In this document: positions 39,337-48,120 of the stretch, piece after piece | How the letters are laid out: each line of letters opens with the position of its first letter | Position numbering within the stretch: the first letter of the stretch is position 1 | Assembly (NCBI GenBank): GCA_046329055.1 | Contig: JAXLVK010000009.1 | Span: 22,197 to 86,196, forward strand | DNA length: 64,000 bases | Origin: JADKCL01 sp046329055 | GTDB taxonomy: Bacteria; Bacteroidota; Bacteroidia; J057; JADKCL01 | Direction: 5' to 3' | Notes under the pieces: generated by a model | Database searches by the model: none | The model's input: only the letters and a program-made list of their open reading frames with translations | What the model was told of the DNA's origin: nothing | Made by a program: the position numbers and the translations under genes

Positions 39337-39915
39337 GTGAAATTCCTTGATCGGATCCAACGACTCTCCTTAGGGCACCTCAAGGGTGGCCCAAGGGTGG
39401 CATTGTCCCGGTTCATTTGGGAGGGTTTGCAGACCGTGGTCGGTGCGGGAGCGGGCTTGTTCGCTGCAACCTGCCTGCATGTGGATGCGATCGAACACTA
39501 CGGAGGCACCACGGTGATCCGCTGCTGGCGCAAGGACAAGTATTGGGGCGGCGTGTGCTTCGGCTCGGTGATTTTGGGCGATTGCAGGATCGCCGCCCAG
39601 CCGGGAAATGCATTGTTCATGCACGAATACGGCCATACCCTGCAAAGTCGGGCATCTGGCCCACTGTACCTCTTCAAGTACGGGCTGCCCAGCGTGGTCA
39701 GCCGCCATAGCAAGCGTCAGCACAATCAGCATCCCGTGGAGCAGGATGCCAATCTCCGGGCATTCCAGCATTTTGGGAGCTCCACCAATGTCGATTGGTC
39801 GCATGAGCGGCACCCCTTGCCTGCTTCAGGCTTGCCCTTGACTCCGCGATGGTGGGAGTATGTGCCGCCGATTTTTCCTGTGGTCACGGTTGCTGAGGCG
39901 CTGATGAAGAGGTGA
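39337..39915 (+). CDS. Protein with HEYGH metal-binding motif, unknown function
   Basis: 192 residues from a GTG. Near residue 95 is MHEYGHTLQSRASGPLYLFKYG, shown here only by its core HEYGH: a zincin-like HExxH motif of the kind found in a small family of Bacteroidota proteins with a hydrophobic segment just after it. A hydrophobic stretch (TVVGAGAGLFAATCL) precedes it. The family's enzymatic role has not been shown as far as I know, so peptidase activity is inferred. It starts 42 bases after the oligopeptidase gene and may be co-transcribed. Confidence 0.6.
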   Translation: MKFLDRIQRLSLGHLKGGPRVALSRFIWEGLQTVVGAGAGLFAATCLHVDAIEHYGGTTVIRCWRKDKYWGGVCFGSVILGDCRIAAQPGNALFMHEYGHTLQSRASGPLYLFKYGLPSVVSRHSKRQHNQHPVEQDANLRAFQHFGSSTNVDWSHERHPLPASGLPLTPRWWEYVPPIFPVVTVAEALMKR

Positions 39916-40264
39916 TCGTTGGGGATATTGTGGAGGGCAAGTTGGAATGGAGGTCGTGGCGGTAGGGGGGGCTCGGCTATTGGTTTATGGTATGGATGAA
40001 TTGGGATGGTGGTTTCGAATCACGGACCACAAAAGATCACTTTTGTTTGTATTTCGCCAGAGGCAAAGGTTCGATAGCCCTGCGGCGAACCTTGTGTATT
40101 CCTCGGTTCTCACCGCGGGCTCCTTGGGTTCCTGCTGCGGGTTGGGGTTCGCTAGGGCTACTTGAGGCGGGGATTCGGATCAGGCGGAAAAATATTTGAA
40201 ATGCGATATGGAATCGGAGTGGCGGCAGCACCTTCTGGTCAAACGCCAAAGAAGAAATAAGAAT

Positions 40265-41308
40265 ATGGATATCACCGGCTCCTTCCACATCGCAGAACCC
40301 TGCCACGAGAACTGGAACAAAATGACGGCCGAGGCGCAGGGACGCTTCTGTGCCTCTTGTCAGCGCTGCGTGGTGGACTTCACCGCCAAGACGCCTGACC
40401 AGATTAAGACGATCTATGACCGAGAAGGTGGCGATGTCTGTGGCCGTGTTCGCGCCAGCCAATTGACCACCGATGCTCGTCCTGCCGTGCGTGGGATTGT
40501 GCCCCGGATATTGCGTGGACTCAAACCCGTACAAATGTTTGCCTTGGCACTTGCGGGTGCATTCACCTTCCTGTTCCATGCTCCAGTAAAGGCGCAAAAG
40601 GAGATGATCATGGGCAAGATTGCTTATGTCGCTCCCACCGCTGCTGTGACTGGCAAGGTCACCTGGGACGGGAAGATGGCCGCTCCTGGCATCAAAGTGG
40701 AGGCCTACCGCGATGGCCAATTGATGGCATCCACTACGACGGACCTCCGTGGGCGGTTCACCTTGCCGCACCTGCGCGAAGGCGATTACCTCCTGTCTGC
40801 GACTGGGCCCCATGCCACCGAGGCATCGTCCATGGTGACGATCTCCGGAAGGGAGGATGTGCGCATGGACTTGATCCTGGAGGACCGGATGATCATGGGA
40901 GAAATGGAATACATCCCTGAAACCCGCCCCAATAGCCAGGAACTCATCGAAGAGGAAGATGGAAGGACTGGCACCGAGCCCGGCTCAAGCGAGAGCATCG
41001 AGGACGCTCAAGGCAGATTTGGAATGTCCGAGGACTTGGAGGCGCCGATCAAGGTGGGGGAATTCGAACTGACGGTCTTTCCGAACCCGACGAGTGCGCT
41101 CGTGACCGTGCGGATGGACAAAGTCGGGACTGGCTTGCTCTCCGTAACCCTGATCGATGCGCAGGGGCAGGAGGTGGTGGCCGGAGCTTGGGCGCAGTTC
41201 ATGGAGGTGGAGCAGACCATCGACGTGTCGGCACTGGCGGCGGGAGTTTATGTCATCCGGGTGCGATGCGGCGACGCGCAAGTGGAGCGGCGATTCGTGA
41301 AGGAATGA
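40265..41308 (+). CDS. Cys-motif membrane protein with beta domain and type A T9SS tail
   Basis: 347 residues from the ATG at 40265. The first 80 residues carry a cysteine pattern typical of Bacteroidota (Cys13, 29, 32, 35, 59; ENWNKM and GRFCASCQRCVVDFT). A hydrophobic segment (about 90-108) ends in VKAQ. Next is a carboxypeptidase-regulatory-like beta domain (TGKVTWDGKMAAPGIKVEAY), a Glu-rich linker, and a tail with FPNPTSALVTV and LAAGVYVIRV. The order is odd because the signal segment is internal. The 350-base gap before it (39916-40264) holds no other gene that I can see. Confidence 0.72.
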   Translation: MDITGSFHIAEPCHENWNKMTAEAQGRFCASCQRCVVDFTAKTPDQIKTIYDREGGDVCGRVRASQLTTDARPAVRGIVPRILRGLKPVQMFALALAGAFTFLFHAPVKAQKEMIMGKIAYVAPTAAVTGKVTWDGKMAAPGIKVEAYRDGQLMASTTTDLRGRFTLPHLREGDYLLSATGPHATEASSMVTISGREDVRMDLILEDRMIMGEMEYIPETRPNSQELIEEEDGRTGTEPGSSESIEDAQGRFGMSEDLEAPIKVGEFELTVFPNPTSALVTVRMDKVGTGLLSVTLIDAQGQEVVAGAWAQFMEVEQTIDVSALAAGVYVIRVRCGDAQVERRFVKE

Positions 41309-41374
41309 CCTTGAAGAAGATTTGCAACGTTTTTCATACCGATCGTTGGGGGCAGGTGAGCCCCCAATTTCTTT

Positions 41375-42682
41375 TCAGGCCCGCATGAATTCATCGATCC
41401 CCAGGACCAATGCTTCAAGGTCTTCTTCGGTATTGTAGATATGGGTGGAGACGCGAACCGATTCCAATCCTGACTCCGGGACCATGCGCAGGCGGAAATG
41501 TTTGGTGAGCGCACTGCCGTCAAAGTCGTGGATGCGCTTGCCCTTCAGTCGGAATCCCAGCATACCTGCACGGGACTCGGCCTCGCTGGGGGTGAGCATT
41601 TCCACGTAGGATTTTTCGAGGAGGCGGTGTTGCAGGTTCTTGCTCAGGTCGCATACCCTGTCACGGATTCTGTCCTTGCCGATGGACTCCATGAAGGTGA
41701 TGGCGGTCTCCAATCCTATGAGCAGGGCTGCATTTTGGGTTCCGTAATCGAAGCGGTGGGCGGTGGGGACGAGGGCGTCCATCTTCTGCTCGGCGCTGGA
41801 GAGTGTCCATCCGGTATCCGAGTAGGCACCGACCATGTAGGTCTCCAGGCTCTCGAGTTTGTCCAAGCGGATGTAGAGGAAGCCCGTGCCCGCAGGGCCG
41901 CAGAGCCACTTGTGTCCGCAGGCGGCATAGGCGTCGCAACCGATGTCGCGGACATCCGGGAACAACATGCCTGGGCCATGTGCACCGTCTATGAAACTGA
42001 AAATCCCCTTTTGCCGCGCGATGTCGCAAATCTGCTTGACCGGAAGGACGTGCCCGCTGGTGCAGGTGACGTGTGGAACTGCAATGACTTTGGTCTTGCG
42101 GTTGATCAGTGCTTGGATGCGTCCCAATGTCTCCTCGGCTGTCTGCGCAGGACTGAAAACCCTGAGCCGGATACCCGTGCGCCGGGCTCGATTGAGCCAA
42201 GGCAGGGCGTTACCGACATGTTCCTGGTCGGTGATGATGACCTCGTCCCCCTTGCGCAGGCGCAGCCCGGAGGCCACGACGTTGATGCCCTCGGTGGTGT
42301 TGTGGGAGAGGCTGATCTCGGAGGGTTCGGCATTCACGAGGCGGGCTACTGCTTGCCGTACAGTGTCAGGGACGGCATAGGAGCCTTCACGCAGGTGCTT
42401 CATGCGGTTTTCGACCGCCGACAGCACGGGTTCTGGCATCAATCCTAATGTTCCGGTATTCAGGTAGTTGTTTGCATTGGAAGAGAATTGTTTCTGAATG
42501 GTGGTCCATGGGTCGCCGCCCTGAAGGAGGGGAGGGGCTTCGCCTTGGTTTCCCGTGGGGCCTGTGCCTTGGGAAAACAAAGCCCCCTTCCAGTCCATCG
42601 AGGCAAACAGTGCCCCGGCCGCCAATTGCTTGAGGAAATTCTTCCTATTTGATGTCGATTTCAATCCTGATGCAAACCGCAA
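41375..42682 (-). CDS. Class V PLP-dependent aminotransferase, isopenicillin N epimerase-like
   Basis: 435 residues. The cofactor lysine is Lys258 in CGHKWLCGP; HNTTEGINVVASGL and DGAHGPGML are typical of class V enzymes of the isopenicillin N epimerase or cysteine desulfurase-like branch. A twin-arginine-like or plain export segment may precede the enzyme (SNRKNFLKQLAAGALFAS). No ATG is available: TTG at 42682 or 42664 are the candidates. The substrate cannot be read from the sequence. The neighbours do not suggest a pathway. Confidence 0.83.
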   Translation of the reverse strand: MRFASGLKSTSNRKNFLKQLAAGALFASMDWKGALFSQGTGPTGNQGEAPPLLQGGDPWTTIQKQFSSNANNYLNTGTLGLMPEPVLSAVENRMKHLREGSYAVPDTVRQAVARLVNAEPSEISLSHNTTEGINVVASGLRLRKGDEVIITDQEHVGNALPWLNRARRTGIRLRVFSPAQTAEETLGRIQALINRKTKVIAVPHVTCTSGHVLPVKQICDIARQKGIFSFIDGAHGPGMLFPDVRDIGCDAYAACGHKWLCGPAGTGFLYIRLDKLESLETYMVGAYSDTGWTLSSAEQKMDALVPTAHRFDYGTQNAALLIGLETAITFMESIGKDRIRDRVCDLSKNLQHRLLEKSYVEMLTPSEAESRAGMLGFRLKGKRIHDFDGSALTKHFRLRMVPESGLESVRVSTHIYNTEEDLEALVLGIDEFMRA

Positions 42683-42780
42683 GTGTGGTCAGTTCAATGG
42701 ACAAGATATGCAAAAGAAGAAAACGCTCGTCAGAGATTTAGAATTTGGGAGAGGCCGCTACTCCATCGGCACGTGAGGGT

Positions 42781-43353
42781 TCAGGATTTCAGGGGCTGCG
42801 CTTGGCGTGGGAGATGCGCATCTGGCCATATTTCTTGACGGATCGCCCAGCGTTCATGGTCGCGCCATTGGCCGAGGATCTTCAGGTATTTTTCCGAGAA
42901 TCCTTCCTTGACGAAACCCAGGCCCCGGACGAGTGCGATGGAGGCGAGGTTGTCGGGTTGGACATTGGCCTCGATGCGGTGAAGGCCCATTTCCTGGAAG
43001 GCTACGTGGAGCATGAGGCGCATGGCCTCGGTCATTTTTCCCTGTCCCTGATGCCCCATCCCGATCCAATAGCTGCTGTACGCGCTCTGGAAGCCGCCGA
43101 AAAATATCTGGCTCAGTCCAATGAATCCGATGGGCGCGTGGTCGGGAAGGTTCAGGACGGCCCAGGCTTTTGCGGTGGGGGGCTGCATCCTGTCCAGCAA
43201 GTTGGCAAACTCATTGGCGTTCCTGGGCGGGTGCATCCATGGATGGTGCAATTCCCTGCTCTCGATGGCCAATGCGGTCAATGCGGGGCCGTCCTCTGGC
43301 TGCAGTGGGCGGATGGCGACGCGGCTGTTTGGGAAATGCAGGGTATGTGGCAT
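42781..43353 (-). CDS. GNAT-family N-acetyltransferase (RimJ/RimL-like)
   Basis: 190 residues covering a complete GNAT fold: the acetyl-CoA loop region (YSSYWIGMGHQGQGKMTEAM), HRIEANVQPDNLASIALVRGLGF near the end, and FSEKYLKILGQWRDHERWA as the final strands. Close relatives acetylate protein N-termini (RimJ, ribosomal protein S5) or antibiotics and other amines; the sequence resembles the ribosomal protein branch, but the substrate is not determined. It lies between the aminotransferase and the TPR gene on the same strand, with an 18-base tandem repeat upstream. Confidence 0.85.
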   Translation of the reverse strand: MPHTLHFPNSRVAIRPLQPEDGPALTALAIESRELHHPWMHPPRNANEFANLLDRMQPPTAKAWAVLNLPDHAPIGFIGLSQIFFGGFQSAYSSYWIGMGHQGQGKMTEAMRLMLHVAFQEMGLHRIEANVQPDNLASIALVRGLGFVKEGFSEKYLKILGQWRDHERWAIRQEIWPDAHLPRQAQPLKS

Positions 43354-43462
43354 TGCTGGGGAGTGGTCGATTGATTTCTAATTCGCCTGAGGAGTTCCCT
43401 CGGCTCCGCTCCCCGATGGTCTCGGGACACGCGGGACATGGTTCGGTCAGCGTGCGGCAAGA

Positions 43463-43552
43463 TGCCGCCGCTTCTACTTGCGCCGCCGTTTCTGGCTGCG
43501 CCGCCTTTTCTGGCTGCTCCGCCGCTTCTTCTTGCTCCGCCGTTTCTTCTTG
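43463..43552 (-). repeat. Five tandem 18-bp units; minus strand reads QEETAE-type hexapeptides
   Basis: Five exact-length 18-base units fill 90 bases between the TPR gene stop and the GNAT gene. On the minus strand one frame reads QEETAE, QEEAAE, QPEKAA, QPETAA, QVEAAA. The units differ mainly at synonymous or conservative positions. This frame is +1 from the TPR gene frame and lies after its stop, so it could be a lost C-terminal tail of that protein or non-coding minisatellite DNA. Confidence 0.7.
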
Positions 43553-43577
43553 CGCCGTCGCTTCTCCCGCCTGAGGG

Positions 43578-46103
43578 CTACTTGCGGGCTTTCAGGTAGG
43601 CTTTGGAGAGGGTGGAGAACTTGCTGTTGCCGCGGGTGTATTCGAGGACTTTGCTCTTGGGATCGGTTCCGGGTTCATTTTGCTTGTCCCGGAGGCCGAG
43701 TTCGGTACCGAGGCGCACCATGAGGTCCTTGGTGAGGCCCTTGGATGCTCCCATCTGCACGACCTTGTGGAGCAATTCGGTGGCTTGGTCGAACTGCTTT
43801 TTCTCGGTGAGGTACTGGGCTCCGTAGCGGGTGAATTCGAGCCTGCCGCTGCCCATGATGTAGTCGAAGAGGGAGGCGTGTGCGATCCCGAAGACCCCCA
43901 TGAGGTTCTGGCTGGCTGCGAAATCACCTGCCTTGTTGTAGGTCTCGATGGCCTTCTTGCTGTCGTTGATGTCGATGGCCTTCTGGCACTCGGTGAGCAT
44001 GACCTGGTACTGGACAGCGGGCGCGATCTCGGCCTTGCCATTCTTGGCCTTGGAGTTGTCGATGCCGCAGGTGACCTGCTTGGCGATGATCGCTAGGGCC
44101 TTGTCATAGGCTTCATCGGCGGGGATGAACTGCTTTTGCTTGCGCTGGTTTTCTGCCTCAGTGACGAAGCCGTCGTATTCCTTCTGGTTGTTAGCGCATT
44201 CCTGGCTGAAGATGGCGCCGCCTACGGATTCGCTGGCGCGCTTGACGTCGGCATCGTCTTGGAGGCGGTATTTCTCGGCCATGGCCTTGGTTGCGGTTGC
44301 TGCCACGCGGGCTTCGGCGAGCTTGTTGGCTTGGGCGAGTTGCTGGCCCTTGGCGTAGTCTTCAAGGATGATCGGCTTGGCGCTGGCTTGGACGGCGGTC
44401 CAGAGGTTGAGGTCCTTGGTGACGGGGAACTCGGCCTCGATGGCGACCGCCTCGTCGAGCAGGGGCAGGGCCTCGCGGTGCTTCTGGGCCTGGGCGGCTG
44501 CTTTGGCACGGGCGATGTTGTCCTTGTATTGGAGGCCCTTGACGCGGAGGAGGGCATTGTTGGCGGCGCTAGGATCGGGGATGGCTGCGATGTGGGCGGC
44601 CTGGTAGCTGATGGCCTTGCGGGCTTCGGTCTCGGCGTCCTTGAGCTTGGCTTGGTCGGCGAGGCCATTGGCATTGGAGAGGATGCGCTGGTAGATGCGG
44701 ACCTGGGCATCGGCTTGGACGCGGAGGGCCTGGGTGGCGTCCTTGATATAGGTGGGATTGGCCTTCTGGTAGTTGAGGGCCTCGGTCGCCTTGGCCTCGC
44801 TCTGCTCGAACTGGCTGGCCTGGAGCAGGATGCGGGCGGAGTCCACCTTGGATTGGAAGATGCCGGTATGCGCCTGGGAGGTGAGGTCCTCCAATTGCTG
44901 GGTGCAACCGAGGTTGAGTTCGGTGCAGAGGCTGCGGGCCTCGGCGAGGGATTGGAGGCCGCTAGGGTACCGCTTCTGCTTGATGGCGTAGTCCGCGTTG
45001 CCGAGGTGGTTCAGGTAGATGGTGTTGCCGAGCTGGGTGGCGCTGTTGCGGGTGACCTCGTCGGGCTGGCAATCCTTGAAGACGGTGAGGAGGCGGGCCT
45101 TGGCTCCTGCGACGTCGCCCTCGCGGTAGCGCAGGCGGGCAAGCTCGAGGTGGGCCGGGCCGTAGGTGGGCTTGAGGCGGACGGCTTCGAGGAAGTCCTT
45201 GTTGGCGTCGGCGGGCTTGTTGGCTTGGACGAAGCTGAGGCCGCGGCGGTAGTAGCGCTCGGGCATCTCGGCCTTGGTACGGGAGACCTTGGTGTTCAGG
45301 TCCTGTGCGAGGGTGTTCACCTCGGTGTACTTGGCTTGGAAGTTTGCCGGATCCCCTGCGGCGAGGTTCAGGGATTGGGCATAGTTGGCGCTGCTGATGT
45401 TGTTGAGGCGGTTGATGGCATTGTTGAGGTCATTTTGTTGCTGGTCGATGTGCTCGAAGTCGTCGGGGTTGACCTTCTTGAGGTCGGCGGAGATGGCGTC
45501 GAGCTTGGGGACGGCAGCGTAGTAGTCGTCGATGAGGATGGTGCGCTGGTCAAAGGTGCCCTTGGCCTCGCGGGCGTACAGGATCTGCTTGTCGGCGACC
45601 TTGATGGTGGTCTCGGTGAACTGCATGGTGCTGTCGGTGGCCCTGAAGTTGGCGACGAGGGTGGGATCGCCCTGGAGGGCAATCTCGCCAAAGGGGAAAC
45701 TCTCGACGACGGCGCCGCTGCGGTTCACGCGTTGCAGGGTGAACTGGACGCCGGTGGGCTTGAGGTAGTCGGCCATGGAAAAGCCCTTGTACTGGGTGTC
45801 CCCGGTGAGGCGGGTGTTGCCCAGGGTCACATAGACTTCGTATTCGCGGGGCCCGGTCTTGGTGAGGCGGACGTATTCGTCCTGGGCGACCACGAACTCG
45901 GTGCGGGTAGCAGGCTTGCCAGCGGCATTTGCCAACCGTTCAATGAAGTGGTCGGTGGTGCCTTGGGATGGGCCGCCGCCATTGAGCTTGACGAGGAAGG
46001 CGTCGGTGCGGGTATTTTGGTAGAAAATGAGGCTCTGGGCGTTCACAGCGAGTGCGGCGAAGAGCGCGAGGGTAAGCAGTAGGGGGCGTAGAGTTGATCT
46101 CAT
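43578..46103 (-). CDS. Large secreted TPR-rich protein of unknown function
   Basis: 841 residues; signal peptide to AVNAQ. The first 190 residues are beta-rich (YQNTRTDAFLVKLNGG, TGVQFTLQRVNRSGAVVES). The rest is helical with tetratricopeptide-like units (RYYRRGLSFVQANKPADANK, GPAHLELARLRYREGDVAGA and more), full of Ala, Lys and Gln, ending in KAYLKARK. It should work in the periplasm or at the outer membrane as a scaffold; no partner is visible. The stop may be premature if the 18-base repeat frame downstream was once part of it. A -7 box lies 38 bases upstream. Confidence 0.76.
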   Translation of the reverse strand: MRSTLRPLLLTLALFAALAVNAQSLIFYQNTRTDAFLVKLNGGGPSQGTTDHFIERLANAAGKPATRTEFVVAQDEYVRLTKTGPREYEVYVTLGNTRLTGDTQYKGFSMADYLKPTGVQFTLQRVNRSGAVVESFPFGEIALQGDPTLVANFRATDSTMQFTETTIKVADKQILYAREAKGTFDQRTILIDDYYAAVPKLDAISADLKKVNPDDFEHIDQQQNDLNNAINRLNNISSANYAQSLNLAAGDPANFQAKYTEVNTLAQDLNTKVSRTKAEMPERYYRRGLSFVQANKPADANKDFLEAVRLKPTYGPAHLELARLRYREGDVAGAKARLLTVFKDCQPDEVTRNSATQLGNTIYLNHLGNADYAIKQKRYPSGLQSLAEARSLCTELNLGCTQQLEDLTSQAHTGIFQSKVDSARILLQASQFEQSEAKATEALNYQKANPTYIKDATQALRVQADAQVRIYQRILSNANGLADQAKLKDAETEARKAISYQAAHIAAIPDPSAANNALLRVKGLQYKDNIARAKAAAQAQKHREALPLLDEAVAIEAEFPVTKDLNLWTAVQASAKPIILEDYAKGQQLAQANKLAEARVAATATKAMAEKYRLQDDADVKRASESVGGAIFSQECANNQKEYDGFVTEAENQRKQKQFIPADEAYDKALAIIAKQVTCGIDNSKAKNGKAEIAPAVQYQVMLTECQKAIDINDSKKAIETYNKAGDFAASQNLMGVFGIAHASLFDYIMGSGRLEFTRYGAQYLTEKKQFDQATELLHKVVQMGASKGLTKDLMVRLGTELGLRDKQNEPGTDPKSKVLEYTRGNSKFSTLSKAYLKARK

Positions 46104-46141
46104 GCAATACGTGTTTCTTGCCTCAGGGGCAAATGGTGGGC

Positions 46142-46149
46142 CAAATTTA
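46142..46149 (-). promoter_or_regulatory. -7 box TAAATTTG for the TPR protein gene
   Basis: TAAATTTG on the minus strand, followed by GCCC, fits TAnnTTTG and lies 38 bases upstream of the ATG at 46103. Confidence 0.36.
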
Positions 46150-46240
46150 GGGATCAGGAATTTAAGATTTAGCTGAATTGCAGAATATCGACGAGGCGAG
46201 AGGCCTCCGGCCTAGGCGGTGGATTCCAACGATCACTGGA

Positions 46241-46495
46241 GCGAGGGGCTGCACCGCCTCGCTTTGGGATGGCGCCGCTTAGGGGCTTTTGCTGGTGTGG
46301 TGCCTGTCTGACGGGAGGCCGAGGCGGAGTTGACCGGGATCATTGAGGGATCATCGAGGGGGAGAACAGGGGGCGGAATTTCTGGAGCAGAATTCACGGA
46401 ATTCACGGAATTTTTGGGGATGGGCTGCTGCGGATTGTGGGCGAGGGGCTGCACCGCCTCGCTTTGGGATGGCGCCCCTTCGGGGCTTTTGCTGG
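46241..46495 (+). repeat. 55-bp direct repeat, two copies exactly 200 bp apart
   Basis: 46241-46295 and 46441-46495 are identical except for two bases. Each copy contains two small palindromes: GCGAGG...CCTCGC, and in the second copy GCCCCTTCGGGGC. The 692-base gap 46104-46795 holds no gene that I believe in. Besides this repeat it contains period-9 units (46387-46413) and, near its end, the thiolase promoter. Confidence 0.82.
46387..46413 (+). repeat. Period-9 repeat (GAATTC family), three units
   Basis: GCAGAATTC, ACGGAATTC, ACGGAATTT in tandem, between the two copies of the 55-bp repeat. Confidence 0.65.
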
Positions 46496-46768
46496 GAGCG
46501 TGGGGCTTTTGGCATTCGCAGGCTTTTTATGTCACTGGCCATGTTTGGGAAAGGAGTGGGTTTGACCAAGTGCCAATGCGGAGAAAGGTGCGACTCCCGT
46601 GCGACTATTGTGCAAGTAGGCTGCAACTACGTCACAACCAAATCGCATTGCAGGATAGATTGAGCAGAATCCCGGATCAGTTTGGACGATGATGACATCA
46701 ACTGTCATGGCCTCGTTTTCCGCATCAGATTGGATGAAAATCCCTCTCAAAACAGGCTGATAAATCCC

Positions 46769-46776
46769 TAAATTCG
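46769..46776 (+). promoter_or_regulatory. -7 box TAAATTCG for the thiolase gene
   Basis: TAAATTCG, same form as the box at 33317, lies 19 bases before the thiolase ATG; AAGGA just before the ATG may serve as ribosome site. Confidence 0.4.
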
Positions 46777-46795
46777 CCTTCTCAATTCTGAAGGA

Positions 46796-48004
46796 ATGCA
46801 AGAAGCCTATATCTACGATGCTGTCCGGACTCCCCGTGGGAGGGGGCGCAAGGATGGTTCACTCTATGGGGTGAAGTCGGTGAGCCTGCTCAGCACGGTG
46901 CTGGAGGCGTTGCAGCAGCGCAACAACTTGGACACGAGTCTGGTGGAGGACTTGATCATCGGCTGTGTGACGCAGGTGGGGGAGCAGAGCGGGGACGTGG
47001 CGAAGACGGCGGCGATCAAGGCGGGGTACTCGGAGGCGGTGGCGGGGGTGACCCTGAACCGGTTCTGTGGGTCTGGCCTGGAGTCGATCAATCAATGCGC
47101 GGCCTACGTGATGTCCGGTCAAATGGAGTTGCTGATCGCGGGCGGGGTGGAGTCCATGTCGCGGAACCCGATGGGCAGCGATGGCTTCGGCCTGCTGGGC
47201 GATCCGGAGATGACCTCGACGCATGCGATCGTGCCGCAGGGGATCAGCGCGGACCTCATCGCGACGATGGATGGGGTGAGCCGGAGGGAGGTGGATGCAT
47301 TTGCGGCGGAGTCGCACCGGAGGGCTGCGATTGCACAGGCTGAGAATCGGTTTGCGAAGTCGCTCATCTCGGTGCGGGATGTGGCTGGAAGGATTGCATT
47401 GGACCGGGATGAGACGGTGCGGCCGGAGACGAGTGTGGATGGCCTCGGGCAGTTGAAGCCGAGCTTTGCGATCATGGGGGAGAAGGGTGGCTACGATACG
47501 GTGGCGATCCAACGCTACCCGGAGATAGAGGGGATCGACCACGTGCACCATGCGGGGAACAGCTCGGGGATCGTGGACGGGGCGGCGGTGGTGCTGATCG
47601 GGAGCAAGGCTGCTGGTGCGCAGATGGGCCTGCGGCCCCGGGCAAGGATCCGGTCATTTGGGATCGTGGGGACGGAGCCGACGATCATGCTGGTGGGCCC
47701 TGCTCCGGCGACGCGGAAGGCGTTGCAAAAGGCGGGGATGACGATTGGGGACATCGATTTGTTCGAGGTGAATGAGGCATTTGCCATCGTGCCTATGCAC
47801 TTCATGCAGGACTTGGGCGTGTCGCATGACCGGGTGAATGTGAACGGCGGGGCGATTGCGATGGGGCATCCGCTGGGTGCGACGGGGGCGATGCTGATCG
47901 GGACGGTGCTGGATGAGCTGGAGCGGACGGACCGGGCGACTGGGCTGGTGACGCTGTGTATTGGGGGAGGGATGGGAATTGCGACCATTATTGAGCGGGT
48001 GTGA
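46796..48004 (+). CDS. fadA: Acetyl-CoA C-acyltransferase (thiolase)
   Basis: 402 residues, normal for a thiolase. Cys91 in NRFCGSGLE is the acyl-accepting nucleophile, His358 in GGAIAMGHPLGATGA and Cys388 in CIGGGMG complete the active site, and NEAF carries the conserved Asn. Thiolases split 3-ketoacyl-CoA with CoA (last step of beta-oxidation) or run in reverse to condense two acetyl-CoA. The FadJ-like fusion, acyl-CoA dehydrogenase and CoA-transferase downstream point to fatty acid degradation. Confidence 0.93.
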   Translation: MQEAYIYDAVRTPRGRGRKDGSLYGVKSVSLLSTVLEALQQRNNLDTSLVEDLIIGCVTQVGEQSGDVAKTAAIKAGYSEAVAGVTLNRFCGSGLESINQCAAYVMSGQMELLIAGGVESMSRNPMGSDGFGLLGDPEMTSTHAIVPQGISADLIATMDGVSRREVDAFAAESHRRAAIAQAENRFAKSLISVRDVAGRIALDRDETVRPETSVDGLGQLKPSFAIMGEKGGYDTVAIQRYPEIEGIDHVHHAGNSSGIVDGAAVVLIGSKAAGAQMGLRPRARIRSFGIVGTEPTIMLVGPAPATRKALQKAGMTIGDIDLFEVNEAFAIVPMHFMQDLGVSHDRVNVNGGAIAMGHPLGATGAMLIGTVLDELERTDRATGLVTLCIGGGMGIATIIERV

Positions 48005-48009
48005 AGAAT

Positions 48010-48111
48010 CAGAATTCACAGAATTCCATTCGCGGGTTTCAGTGTTCCTGAATTTGCTCTCTTTCTTGCTTTCTGGATTCCACTATCAACTGTCAACTGT
48101 CAACTCTCAAC
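48010..48111. repeat. Period-9 and heptad repeats between thiolase and fadJ
   Basis: 48010-48027 has CAGAATTCA, CAGAATTCC (period 9). 48084-48111 has four heptads (TATCAAC, TGTCAAC, TGTCAAC, TCTCAAC), the same family as 19776-19810. Confidence 0.68.
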
Positions 48112-48120
48112 TAGAATAAG

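Noticed and set aside
44136..46082. 648-codon open frame on the plus strand, rich in Gly, Leu and Val
   Set aside because: It is an antisense shadow of the TPR gene at 43578-46103, whose GC-rich codons remove stops on the other strand. The minus-strand protein has a signal peptide and TPR units; the plus frame has no fold-like pattern.
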